Shown: positions 32,241 through 42,205 of the stretch, piece by piece
How positions within the stretch are numbered: the first letter of the stretch is position 1
Layout of the letters: each line of letters starts with the position of its first letter
The notes under the pieces: generated by a model
Databases searched by the model: none
Told to the model about the DNA's origin: nothing
What the model saw: the letters and a program-made list of their open reading frames with translations, nothing else
Program-made: the position numbers and the translations under genes
Assembly (NCBI RefSeq): GCF_029407905.1
Contig: NW_026577882.1
Coordinates: 3,596,001 to 3,660,000 of the forward strand
DNA: 64,000 bases
Source of the DNA: Bubalus kerabau
Lineage: Eukaryota; Chordata; Mammalia; Artiodactyla; Bovidae
Direction of reading: 5' to 3'

Positions 32241-32585
32241 GTTCGCGGCGCGCGCACTCGCTCGCTCCCCCTCCCCCAGCCAGCTCTCGCCTCCGTGCCA
32301 CCAGCAGCGCCTCGCACCCACCTCGCTGCACCCCGTGACCTAGAGCAAAGAAGTCTGTGCAGCGAGTGAGGGCCAGAGAGGAAAGCGCACCCGCGGAGTG
32401 CCGTCCAGACCAGCGTGGCCCCACCGGCGAGAGGGGACCGCCCTGAGCCCAAGCGGTGGCGGCTAGCCCTAAACCACGAACCCTGCCCCTCCGCCCACCA
32501 TAGGCGCCTTGGCCCACAGCCTGCCGCTTGCGTTCTGACTCCTGATGCTGGGGACACTGCTCCCCCGGGCTGACGCCTACAGCTG
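32240..32585. other. GC-rich CpG-dense tract inside the provirus
   Basis: About 345 bases starting GGTTCGCGGCGCGCGCACTCG, much richer in GC and CpG than the rest of the retroviral interior. It lies between the integrase tail and the transmembrane envelope frame, where envelope leader and surface subunit would be expected. I see no surface-subunit signature. It could be a captured host CpG-rich exon or promoter, or a highly diverged leader region. Confidence 0.6.
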
Positions 32586-33417
32586 CTCCCTGGTTCATCT
32601 TGTTTAAACCCTCAATATAATGTTTGCTCCTTTGTAATGCTACAACATCCACCTTATCTTATGATGTAACCACTTATTGAATTATGGTCTTGCTGTATTA
32701 CAACAACTACAGGATTTAATGCAAACACGACGGTTTGTGGGCTTACTTATCTTGGGAACAGCAGCTTTGATAAGTGCAATCACTTCTGTTACTGTGGCAG
32801 CAATATCATTGACTCAACAAGTACATACTGCTCAATATGTTGATTCTATGTCCAAAAATGTTTCTTTAACATTGGCAACACAGGAAGCTATAGAGAGAAA
32901 ATTAGAAATGAGGGTAGACGCCCTAGAGGAAGCAGTAATACATATTGGGACTGAATTGCAGGCTTTAAAGGTGAAAATGGCATTGTCTTGTCATGCTGAC
33001 TATCGGTGGATATGTGTAACACCCCTGAAAGTAAATGAGACAGATTTTGAATGGGAAAAGATTAAAAACCATATTTCAGGTATCTGGAACAGCTCTGACA
33101 TTGGTTGAGACGTAGGGAAACTTCACTATCAAATAGCAACCATGGAGCACTCCCGATTAGATTTTACTGCTGCTGGAACAGCAAATGATTTCTTCCATAC
33201 TTTCCCTAACTACATCTCAGGAAAGAATATTCTGTCTAATGTCTTTAGCTATGCTGCGGTGGCTGCTTTAATTCTGCTTCTCATAATCATTCTTCCTTGT
33301 ATTGTCAGGATTCTTCGGCAGAGTATTCAGAGGCTCGCGACTGAGCTACATCTGGCTGTTTTAAGAAATAAAAAACGGGGAGATGCCGGGAGCCGGCGAG
33401 AGACATTCCACTCGTGA
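32586..33417 (+). pseudogene. env: env remnant: transmembrane subunit with one in-frame stop
   Basis: Two frames in the same phase, 32677-33108 (143 codons) and 33142-33417, are separated by a TGA at 33106-33108. The first has a hydrophobic, Ala/Ile-rich fusion-peptide-like segment at residues 19-45, a heptad-repeat helix at about residues 50-98 and a Cys-x7-Cys loop near residues 104-112, followed by a glycosylation-type N-E-T. The second holds the membrane-proximal part, a 22-25 residue transmembrane helix (about 33236-33306) and a short cytoplasmic tail that runs into the 3' LTR. The surface subunit is missing apart from scraps before 32677. This is the least decayed gene of the provirus, but without a surface subunit and with the stop it cannot form an envelope. 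Confidence 0.85.
33366..33383 (+). promoter_or_regulatory. Polypurine tract
   Basis: An A/G-rich stretch, AATAAAAAACGGGGAGA with a single T and C, lies directly before TGCCGGG, the first bases of the 3' LTR. Position and composition are those of a retroviral plus-strand primer. Confidence 0.85.
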
Positions 33418-34677
33418 CAAAGGTCATGAGGAAGGAGGCTGGGCATACACAAAGGCGGGATCGAGCCTCGGGAGTCCTCCCGGATATTCTTGAGCATCTA
33501 CCCCCCAAAACCAGTGTCTGCCTACTTTATTGCTTTGTGCTCTCACCTCTGACTTTACTGGGGGCTGTCCCCCACCACCATCTCACTCTCTCTGTCAAAG
33601 AGCTAACTTACAGCTCCAATTAATAAAGTTCCTGGGCAATTAGGAGTGTTTAAATCCAAACACGTCAGATGGCTCTCTAACTCGCCTGACAAGTTTACCC
33701 AGTCTCCTACAGCAATGCATACAATTGTTTACAGTCTCCGAGCCTCGAGAGGCACGGGAAGCTTAAGATATTCAAATAGCTTAGAGCCTCTCAGAGAGTT
33801 AGAAACTGTCAGAATAAAACTAGTAAAAGATTTCATTGATGAACCAATGCTTGTTGCCAAGTTTCCACATCCCCTGAATTGTATCCTTGAATGTGTATTA
33901 ATTAATATAGTTGGTATGTAGAAGAAATAAGTAGTGGCCTTGGTGTTACTAACTTTAGACCCTTAAGGTAATAAATTATTTCCTTTGTTGTAAGCCCATT
34001 ACACATCTGCCCTATAGGAATGCAATTTTATCTTCGAAAGATGGGGCCAAACCTTAAAATAATTACTCTTAGAGAAAATAAGTCTTACGGTTGATAAGTC
34101 TTTGTCAAGAGTCATAAAATGTTAATAGGTCTTCTGGCTAGAAGATGATGTAAATCACCTAAACCATTTGTATACGATACATTTGCAGGACAGAAACTCT
34201 GGTTTTTGATAAGGATCAAAGGCTGCTGTCTTTGCATCCCCATTATCCTCTATGTGTAACTTAGGGTATAAAAACCCCTGTTGAAAATAAAGCTACGGGC
34301 CTTGATTGCCAACGCTTAGTCTCCTAATGTCATTCTTCCCCTCAATTTTCAGATGAGTGTCCATCTGGAGCGCGGATATCCTCTGCGACCATTTATTTGC
34401 CTGGGCTTCGAAGACCACTTGAGAAGGTGTCTAAGGTGGGGCACTTTTCGCTATTCGAGAGGGAGCCTGCGGCCTCCGTGATCAGAGCTAACCTGGTGTC
34501 ACGGGTTATACTGATTTTCCGCATAAACTAAGCTACTCAGCTTCTTTTCTCCACTAAATTTTCCTACTGAGCTATCCTCATTCTATTACTCTTTATATCT
34601 TCCATAAATAAATCAATAGGTCGCCTACTCTGTCTCCCCTTCGAAAACCCTGGACCAGCCGAGGCTGGACCTTGTCA
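33384..34677 (+). repeat. 3' LTR of the provirus
   Basis: 1294 bp, from TGCCGGGAGCCGGCGAGAG to CCTTGTCA. Collinear with the 5' LTR, with scattered substitutions and small indels. It keeps a better promoter: TATAAAAA at 34267-34274, with AATAAA at 34286-34291. The first base after the LTR is already satellite (GAAGAGGGCCTC). Confidence 0.92.
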
Positions 34678-36632
34678 GAAGAGGGCCTCATCTCGATTTG
34701 AAGCAGGAACCTCAGGGTTGCTCTCCATTTCTGACTCTGAACACAGAGTCCCTACAGAGTTAGGACAGGAGAGTCAGGCCTCGTCTTGTGTGGAGGAATG
34801 GAACTCCACTGGACTCTCGAGTTGTTCACCGGATAACAGGCCACTTGTCGAGCTGTGTGTGGAACCTGCGGTTTTATCCGGACGATGCATGGGGGTGTCA
34901 GTTCCCCTTCGTTTTTTGCCTTCATACACAGGGTTGCCTTCGAAGAGGTATCCAGCCTTCAGATTCTTATCAAGAGCAGACCAGGAAATCAGTGTCTTTC
35001 GGCATGTGGCACCACCCACAAGCCTACGTCTCGAATTTCTTCTTGAGACGGACCTCAACCTGAGGTGCACCAGGAAGGTCGGTAACCCTTTCAGACAAAG
35101 CAAGTGAATCGACCCTCTTGTCCCGATCAGGAGAGGAGAAGGGGCTCAGATGAAGTGGTGCCGGGAACCTCGATGTTCCCCTCGAGTAAAACTGGGATGT
35201 CGGGGAACTTTTGGAGTCACATCAAAGGTGCTAAGTACCGTTTCAAACTTCAAGACGGAACGTGAGACTTCTCTTGAGACGCTGTAGCTGGCAAGGGCCT
35301 CATCTTGTGGTGACGGGTTAACCACGTCGTTTTTCTCGAGTTGTGGCGGGATTCTCGAGTTAGGTCAGGAAATTCAGGCTTCCTCTTGTGTTGGCCCAGG
35401 GAAGTCCAGTCTTCCATTCGAGTTGCGAGGGAGAGCTAGGGATTGCGCTTGAGTTACTGCAGGGCAAAAGAGACCTTATCTAGGCTTGTGTCCAGGACAT
35501 AATGTTCGTCTCCAGGGGGGACAGGGATCTCGGGGTTGCTTTCCTGATGCACCCGGGGAGTCAGTCCTTGTCTCGAGGGGAAGCGAAGGACTCTGCTCTC
35601 CTCTCGAGTTGCGACGGGTATCTCTTGGAGCCCACTGAGTGGCCTAAAGGGAGTCAAGCCTCCTGTGGAGTTTGGAGAGAGGACTCGTGATTGCTCTCCA
35701 GGCCATGCAGGAAAAGAAGGCCATCATCTCGCGATGAAGGGGGGGTCTCGTGGGTTTTCTCGAGCTGCAGCGCCAGTGTGGGGTTTCTCATGAGGTACTA
35801 CGGGGAGCTCAGGGAGCCTCTCATGTGGCGCTTGGGAAGTCAGGTCTCCATGCGCATTGCGAGGGGGAGCACGTCATTGCTCTAGAGTCATGGAAGGTGT
35901 ATCGGGCCTCAAGAACCGTTAAAGAAGGACTTTCAAGGTGTTTCTTGGGTCACGGCAGTAAACCCTGGGTTCCCTCGACTAGTGCCGGTGGCCTCAGGGA
36001 GCTTCTCAGTGTGCCTCTGAGAAGTCAAGGATACCCTGGAGTTGGGAGGGCCCTCTCGGGACTCCACTGGGTTTGGTGCAATAGAAGAGGGCCTCATCTC
36101 GAGTGGAGGCAGGAACCTCAGGGTTCGTCTCCATTTCTGACTCTGATCGCAGGGTCCCTGCAAAGTAGAGTCAGACCTCGTCTTGTAAGGAGGAATGGAA
36201 CTCCGCTTGCCTCTCGAGTTATTCACGGGGTGACAGGCAACTTGTCGAACTGTGTTTGGAATCTGCGGGTTTTTCCGGACGATGCACGAGGGTGTCAGTG
36301 CCCCTTCGTGTTGTGCCTTCTTCCACAGGGTTGCCTTTCAAGAGGTGTCCGGGCATCGGGTTCTTATCAAGAGTGGACCGGGGAATCGGGGTCTTTCAGC
36401 ATGTGTTACCACCCATGAAGCTATGTCTCAAATATTCTCGTTAGACCGGCCTCATCCTGAGGTGCGCCGGGAAGGTTGGGAACCCCTTCCAGACAAAGCA
36501 CGGGAGTCGACCCTCCAGTCGCAATCAGGAGGGGAGAAGTGGCTCAGATGAAGTTGTACCGGGAACCTCGGTGTTCCCCTCGAGAGAGACCAGGGTGTCG
36601 GGGAACTTTTGGAATCGCATCAAGGGTGCCAA

Positions 36633-36657
36633 GTTTTCACACTTGAAGTGTGAAAAC
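36633..36657. repeat. Perfect 11-bp inverted repeat within a satellite monomer
   Basis: GTTTTCACACT, loop TGA, AGTGTGAAAAC. Other monomers read CCAAGTACCGTTTCGCACTTCAAG here, with no palindrome. An inverted copy of the local sequence has been inserted, a pattern expected of replication fold-back. Confidence 0.9.
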
Positions 36658-37070
36658 ACTTCAAGAAGAAACCTGGGACTTCTCTTTAGACGCTGTAGCG
36701 GGCAAGGGCCTCATCTTGCGATGACAGGGTAACCATGTGGTTTTTCTCGAGTTTCGGCGGGATTCTCAAGTTACGATGGGGAATTCAGGCTTCCTCTTTT
36801 GTTGGCCCAGGGAAGTCCAATCTTCCATCGGAGTTGCGAGAGAGAGCTAGGGATTGCTCTCGAGTCACTTCAGGGCAAAAGAGACCTCATCTAAGCTTGT
36901 GTCCAGGACCTAATGTTCCTCTCCAGGGGCGACAGAGATCTCGGGGTTGCATTTTAGATGCACCCGAGGAGTCAGACCTCATCTCGAGAGGAAGGAAAGG
37001 ACTCTGCTCTGCTCTCGAGTCCCGACGGGTATTTCTTGGAGACCACTGAGTGGCCTAAAGGGAGTCAAGC

Positions 37071-37080
37071 CTCCTGTGGA
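37071..37080. repeat. Target site duplication, left copy, of L1
   Basis: CTCCTGTGGA, matched by CTCTTGTGGA at 45226-45235 with one difference. The satellite continues into GTTTGGAGAGAG on the far side. Confidence 0.75.
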
Positions 37081-37523
37081 TTTTTTTCTTAATTTTATTT
37101 TATTTTTAAACTTTACATAATTGTATTAGTTTTTCCAAATATCAAAATGAATCCGCCTCAGGTATACATGTGCTCCCCATCCTGAACCCTCCTCCCTCCT
37201 CCCCCCCATAGCATCCCTCTGGGTCGTCCCAGTGCACTAGCCCCAAGCATCCAGTGTCATGCATCAAACCTGGACTGGCAACTCTTTTCATACATGATAT
37301 TTTACATGTTTCAATGCCATTCTCCCACATCTTCCCACCTTCTCCCTCTCCCACAGAGTCCATAAGACTCTTCTATACATCAGTGTCTCTTTTGCTGTCT
37401 CGTACTCAGGGTTATTGTTACCGTCTTTCAAAGTTCCATATATATGCGTTAGTATACTGTATTGGTGTTTTTCTTTCTGGCTTACTTCACTCTGTATAAT
37501 AGGCTCCAGTTTCATCCACCTCA

Positions 37524-40500
37524 TTAGAACTGATTCATTCTATTCTTTTTAATGGCGGAGTAATACTCCATTGTGTATATGTACCACAGCTTTCTTATCC
37601 ATTCATCTGCTGATGGACATCTAGGTTGCTTCCATGTCCTGGCTATTAGAAACAGTGCTGCGATGAACATTGGGGTACACGTGTCTCTTTCCCTTCTGGT
37701 TTCCTCAGTGTGTATGCCCAGCAGTGGGATTGCTGGATCATAAGGCAGTTCTATTTCCAGTTTTTTAAGGAATCTCCACACTGTTCTCCATAGTGGCTGT
37801 ACTAGTTTGCATTCCCACCAACAGTGTAAGAGGGTTCCCTTTTCTCCACACCCTCTCCAGCATTTATTATTTGTAGACTTTTGGATTGCAGCCATTCTGA
37901 CTGGCGTGAAATGGTACCTCATAGTGGTTTTGATTTGCATTTCTATGATAATGAGTGATTTTGAGCATCTTTTCATGTGTTTGTTAGCCATCTGTATGTC
38001 TTCTTTGGAGAAATGTCTATTTAGTTCTTTGGCCCATTTTTTGATTGGGTCATCTATTTTTCTGGAGTTGAGCTGTAGGTGTTGCTTGTATATTTTTGAG
38101 ATTAGTTGTTTGTCAGTTGCTTCATTTCCTATTATTTTCTCCCATTCCGAAGGCTGTCTTTTCACCTTGCTAATAGTTTGCTTTGATGTGCAGAAGCTTT
38201 TAAGGTTAATTAGGTCCCATTTGTTTATTTTTGTTTTTATTTCCAATATTCTGGGAGGTGGGTCATAGAGGATCCTGCTGTGATGTATTTCAGAGAGTGT
38301 TTTGCCTATGTTCTCCTCTAGGAGTTTTATAGTTTCTGGTCTTACGTTTAGATCTTTAATCCATTTTGAGTTTATTTTTGTGTATTGTGTTAGAAAGTGT
38401 TCTAGTTTCATTCTTTTACAAGTGGTTGACCAGATTTCCCAGCACCACTTGTTAAAGAGATTGTCTTTAATCCATTGTATATTTTTGCCTCCTTTGTCAA
38501 AGATAAGGTGTCCATATGTGTGTGGATTTATCTCTGGGCTTTCTATTTTGTTCCACTAATCTATATTTCTGTCTTTGTGCCAGTACCATACTGTCTTGAT
38601 AACTGTGGCTTTGTAGCGGAGCCTGAAATCAGGTAGGTTGATTCCTCCAGTTCCATTCTTCTTTCTCAAGATCGCTTTGGCTATTCGAGGTTTTTTGTAT
38701 TTCCATACAAATTGTGAAATTATTTGTTCTAGCTCTGTGAAGAATACTGTTGGTAGCTTGATAGGGATTGCATTGAATCTATAAATTGCCTTGGGTAGTA
38801 TACTCATTTTCACTATATTGATTCTTCCAATCCATGAACATGGTATATTTCTCCACCTATTAGTGTCCTCTTTGATTTCTTTCACCAGTGTTTTATAGTT
38901 TTCTATATATAGGTCTTTAGTTTCTTTAGGTAGGTATATTCCTAAGTATTTTATTCTTTCCGTTGCAATGGTGAATGAAATTGTTTCCTTAATTTCTCTT
39001 TCTGTTTTCTCATTATTAGTGTATAGGAATTCAAGGGATTTCTGTGTGTTGATTTTATATCCTGCAACTTTACTATAGTCATTGACTAGTTCTAGTAATT
39101 TTCTGGTGGAGTCTTTAGGTTTTCTATGTAGAGGATCGTGTCATCTGCAAACAGTGAGAGTTTTACTTCTTCTTTTCCAATTTGGATTCCTTTTGTTTCT
39201 TTTTCTGCTCTGATTGCTGTGGCCAAAACTTCCAAAGCTATGTTGAATAGTAATGGTGAAAGTGGGCACCCTTGTCTAGTTCCTGACTTTAGAGGAAATG
39301 CTTTCAATTTTTCACCATTGAGGATAATGTTTGCTGTGGGTTTGTCATATATAGCTTTTATTATGTTGAGGTATGTTCCTTCTATTCCTGCTTTCTGGAG
39401 AGTTTTTATCATAAATGGATGTTGAATTTTGTCAAAGGCTTTCTCTGCATCTATTGAGAAAATCATATGGTTTTTATTTTTCAATTTGTTAAGGTGGTGT
39501 ATTACATTGATTGATTTGCGGATATTGAAGAATCCTTGCATCCCTGGGATAAAGCCCACTTGGTCATGGTGTATGATCTTTTTAATGTGTTGTTGGATTC
39601 TGATTGCTAGAATTTTGTTAAGGATTTTTGCATCTATGTCATCAGTGATATTGGCCTGTAGTTTTCTTTTTTTGTGGGATCTTTGGCAGGTTTTGGTATT
39701 AGGCTGATGGTGGCCTCATAGAATGAGTTTGGAAGTTTACCTTCCTCTGCAATTTTCTGGAAGAGTTTGAGCAGGATAGGTGTTAGCTCTTCTCTAAATT
39801 TTTTGTAGAATTCAGCTGTGAAGCCGTCTGGACCTGGGCTTTTGTTGGCTGGAAGATTTTTGGTTACAGTTTCCATTTCCGTGCTTGTGATGGGTCTGTT
39901 AAGATTTTCTAGTTCTTCCCTGGTCCAGTTTTGGAAAGTTGTACTTTTCTAAGAATTTGTCCATTTCTTCCACGTTGTCCATTTTATTGGCATATAATTG
40001 TTGATAGTAGTCTCTTATGATCCTTTGTATTTCTGTGTTTTCTGTTGTGATCTCTCCATTTTCATTTCTAATTTTATTGATTTGATTTTTCTCCCTTTGT
40101 TTCTTGATGAGTCTGGCTAATGGTTTGTCAATTTTATTTATCGTTTCAAAGAACCAGCTTTTGGTTTTGTTGATTTTTGCTATGGTCTCTTTTGTTTCTT
40201 TTGCATTTATTTCTGCTCTAATTTTTAAGATTTCTTTCCTTCTACTAACCCTGGGGTTCTTCATTTCTTCCTTTTCTAGTTGCTTTAGGTGTAGAGTTAG
40301 TTTATTTATTTGACTTTTTTCTTGTTTCTTGAGGTGTGCCTGTATTGCTATGAACTTTCCCCTTAGGACTGCTTTTACCGTGTCCCACAAGTTTTGGGTT
40401 GTTGTGTTTTCATTTTCATCCGTTTCTATGCAAATTTTGATTTCTTTTTTGATTTCTTCTGTGATTTGTTGGTTATTCAGCAGCGTGTTGTTCAGCCTCC

Positions 40501-41244
40501 ATATGTTGGAATTTTTAATAGTTTTTCTCCTGTAATTGAGATCTAATCTTACTGCATTGTGGTCAGAAAAGATGCTTGGAATGATTTCTATTTTTTTGAA
40601 TTTACCAAGGCTAGCTTTATGGCCCAGGATGTGATCTATCCTGGAGAAGGTTCCATGTGCACTTTAGAAAAAGTTGAAATTCATTGTTTTGGGATGAAAT
40701 GTCCTATAGATATCAATTAGGTCTAACTGGTCTATTGTATCATTTAAAGTTTGTGTTTCCTTGTTAAATTTCTGTTTAGTTGATCTATCCATAGGTGTGA
40801 GTGGGGTATTAAAATCTCCAACTATTATTGTGTTAGTGTTAATTTCTCCTTTCATACTTGTTAGCATTTGTCTTACATACTGTGGTGCTCCCACGTTGGG
40901 TGCATATATATTTATAATTGTTATATCTTCTTCTTGGATTGATCCTTTGATCATTATGTAGTGACCTTCTTTGTCTCTTTTCACAGCCTTTGTTTTAAAG
41001 TCTATTTTATCTGATATGAGTATCGCTACTCCTGCTTTCTTTTGGTCCCTAGTTGCATGGAAAATCTTTTTCCAGCCCTTCACTTTCAGTCTGTATGTAT
41101 CCCCTGTTTTGAGGTGGGTCTCTTGTAGACAACATATGTAGGAGTCTTGTTTTGTATCCATTCAGCCAGTCTTTGTCTTTTGGTTGGAGCATTCAACCCA
41201 TTTACGTTTAAGGTAATTACTGATAAGTATGATCCCATTGCCAT
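37524..41244 (-). pseudogene. L1 ORF2 pseudogene (endonuclease-reverse transcriptase)
   Basis: Start ATG complementary to 41242-41244. The N-terminal endonuclease (residues ~10-240) shows the ITLNVNGLNA start, an LQETHL motif and an IIVGDFNTP motif. A one-base loss near 41161-41170 throws the first ~28 codons out of phase. Open pieces on the minus strand are 41161-40664, 40390-39899, 39876-39634, 39559-39092, 38885-38556 and 38411-37524. The reverse transcriptase has DAEKAFD and, at 39151-39140, the catalytic FADD box. The last piece (295 codons) contains the Cys-rich C-terminal segment (CWRGCG.. LLHCWW.C) and ends at the normal stop. Total length is about 1240 codons, normal for L1 ORF2. At least five interruptions make it non-functional. 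Confidence 0.9.
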
Positions 41245-41279
41245 TTACTTTATTGTTTGGGGTTCGAATTTATACACCG

Positions 41280-42205
41280 TTTTTGTGTTTCCTGTTTAGT
41301 ATTTGTTGGAGAGCTGGTTTGGTGGTGCAGAATTCTCTCAGCTTTTGCTTGTCTGAAAAGCTTTTGATTTCTCATTCATACTTGAATGAGATCCTTGCTG
41401 GGTACAATAATCTGGGCTGTAGGTTATTTTCTTTCATCATTTTAAGTATGTCTTGCCATTCCCTCCTTGCTTGAAGAGTTTCTATTGAAAGATCAGCTGT
41501 TATCCTTATGGCAATTCCCTTGTGTGTTATTTGTTGTTTTTCCCTTGCTGCTTTTCATATTTGTTCTTTGTGTTTGATTTTTGTTAATGTGATTAATATG
41601 TGTCTTGGGGGGTTTCGCCTTGGCTTTATCCTGTTTGGGACTCTCTGGGTTTCTTGGACTTGAGTGAGTATTTCCTTCCCCATTTTAGGGAAGTTTTCAA
41701 CTATTATCTCCTCAAGTATTTTCTCACGGTCTTTCTTTTTGTCTTCTTCTTCTGGGACCCCTATGATTCGAATGTTGTAGCGTTTAATATTGTCCTGGAG
41801 GTCTCTGAGATTGTGCTCATTTCTTTTAATTCGTTTTTCATTTATCCTCTCTGATTCATTTATTTCTACCATTCTATCTTCGAATTCACTAATCCTATCT
41901 TCTGCCTCTGTTATTCTACTATTTGTTGCCTCCAGAGTGTTTTTAGTTTCATTTATTGCATTATTCATTATATATTGACTCTTTTTTTATTTCTTCTAGG
42001 TCCTTGTTAAACCTTTCTTGCATCTTCTCAATCCTTGTCTCCAGGCTATTTATCTGTGATTCCATTTTAATTTCAAGATTTTAGATCCATTTCACTATCC
42101 TTACTCGGAATTTTTATCAGGTAGATTCCCTATCTCTTCCTCTTTTGTTTGGTTTGGTGGGCATTTATCCTGTTCCTTTATCTGCTGGGTATTCCTCTGT
42201 CTCAT
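41280..42205 (-). pseudogene. L1 ORF1 pseudogene (RNA-binding coiled-coil protein)
   Basis: A likely start ATG is complementary to 42203-42205. The best open piece is 41968-41555 (137 codons): an Asn/Glu-rich coiled coil with heptads (residues ~1-50), then the RRM-like part with R-Y-N-I-R-I-I-G-V-P-E and a basic Q-E-T-Q-R-V-P-N-R stretch. Early stops occur in the N-terminal section near 42085, and the C-terminal part (41555-41290) is out of frame or interrupted. ORF1 lies just upstream of ORF2, as usual for L1. Confidence 0.85.

Larger units (their letters stand above)
27794..34677 (+). mobile_element. Endogenous betaretrovirus-like provirus inserted in satellite I
   Basis: A 6884-bp element with the order LTR, primer binding site, gag remnant, dUTPase/protease remnant, integrase C-terminal remnant, transmembrane envelope remnant, polypurine tract, LTR. 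It is flanked by a 6-bp target duplication within satellite sequence and is in the plus orientation. Class II (ERVK/betaretrovirus) affinity rests on the dUTPase fused upstream of protease, a Lys-type primer site, the type of integrase tail and the transmembrane protein. The interior is only about 4.3 kb against roughly 7 kb expected: capsid, nucleocapsid, reverse transcriptase, RNase H, most of integrase and nearly all surface envelope are missing. AT-rich and GC-rich foreign-looking tracts occupy two of the gaps. By eye the two LTRs differ at roughly one base in twenty, more in the first 300 bp, so the insertion is not recent. The LTR resembles the cattle family listed as BTLTR1 (from memory). 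Confidence 0.92.
34678..37080. repeat. Satellite I array, block 2
   Basis: Type-2 satellite resuming in exactly the phase where the retrovirus cut it: offset 58 bases after the anchor on both sides. One anchor is present at 36026, and the virtual monomer lengths across both insertions are about 1406-1408 bp. The block starts with the right target duplication of the retrovirus (34678-34683) and ends with the left target duplication of the L1 (37071-37080). It contains a monomer with a small perfect hairpin at 36633-36657. Confidence 0.95.

Noticed and set aside
32216..32652. Minus-strand frames in the GC-rich tract of the retrovirus
   Set aside because: They overlap the plus-strand integrase tail and come from GC-rich composition; no family resemblance.
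37807..38268. Plus-strand frames across the L1 (for example 37807-38268, 39138-39425, 42594-42983)
   Set aside because: They are antisense to L1 ORF2 or its 5' UTR and have hydrophobic shadow translations typical of the complement of an A-rich gene.
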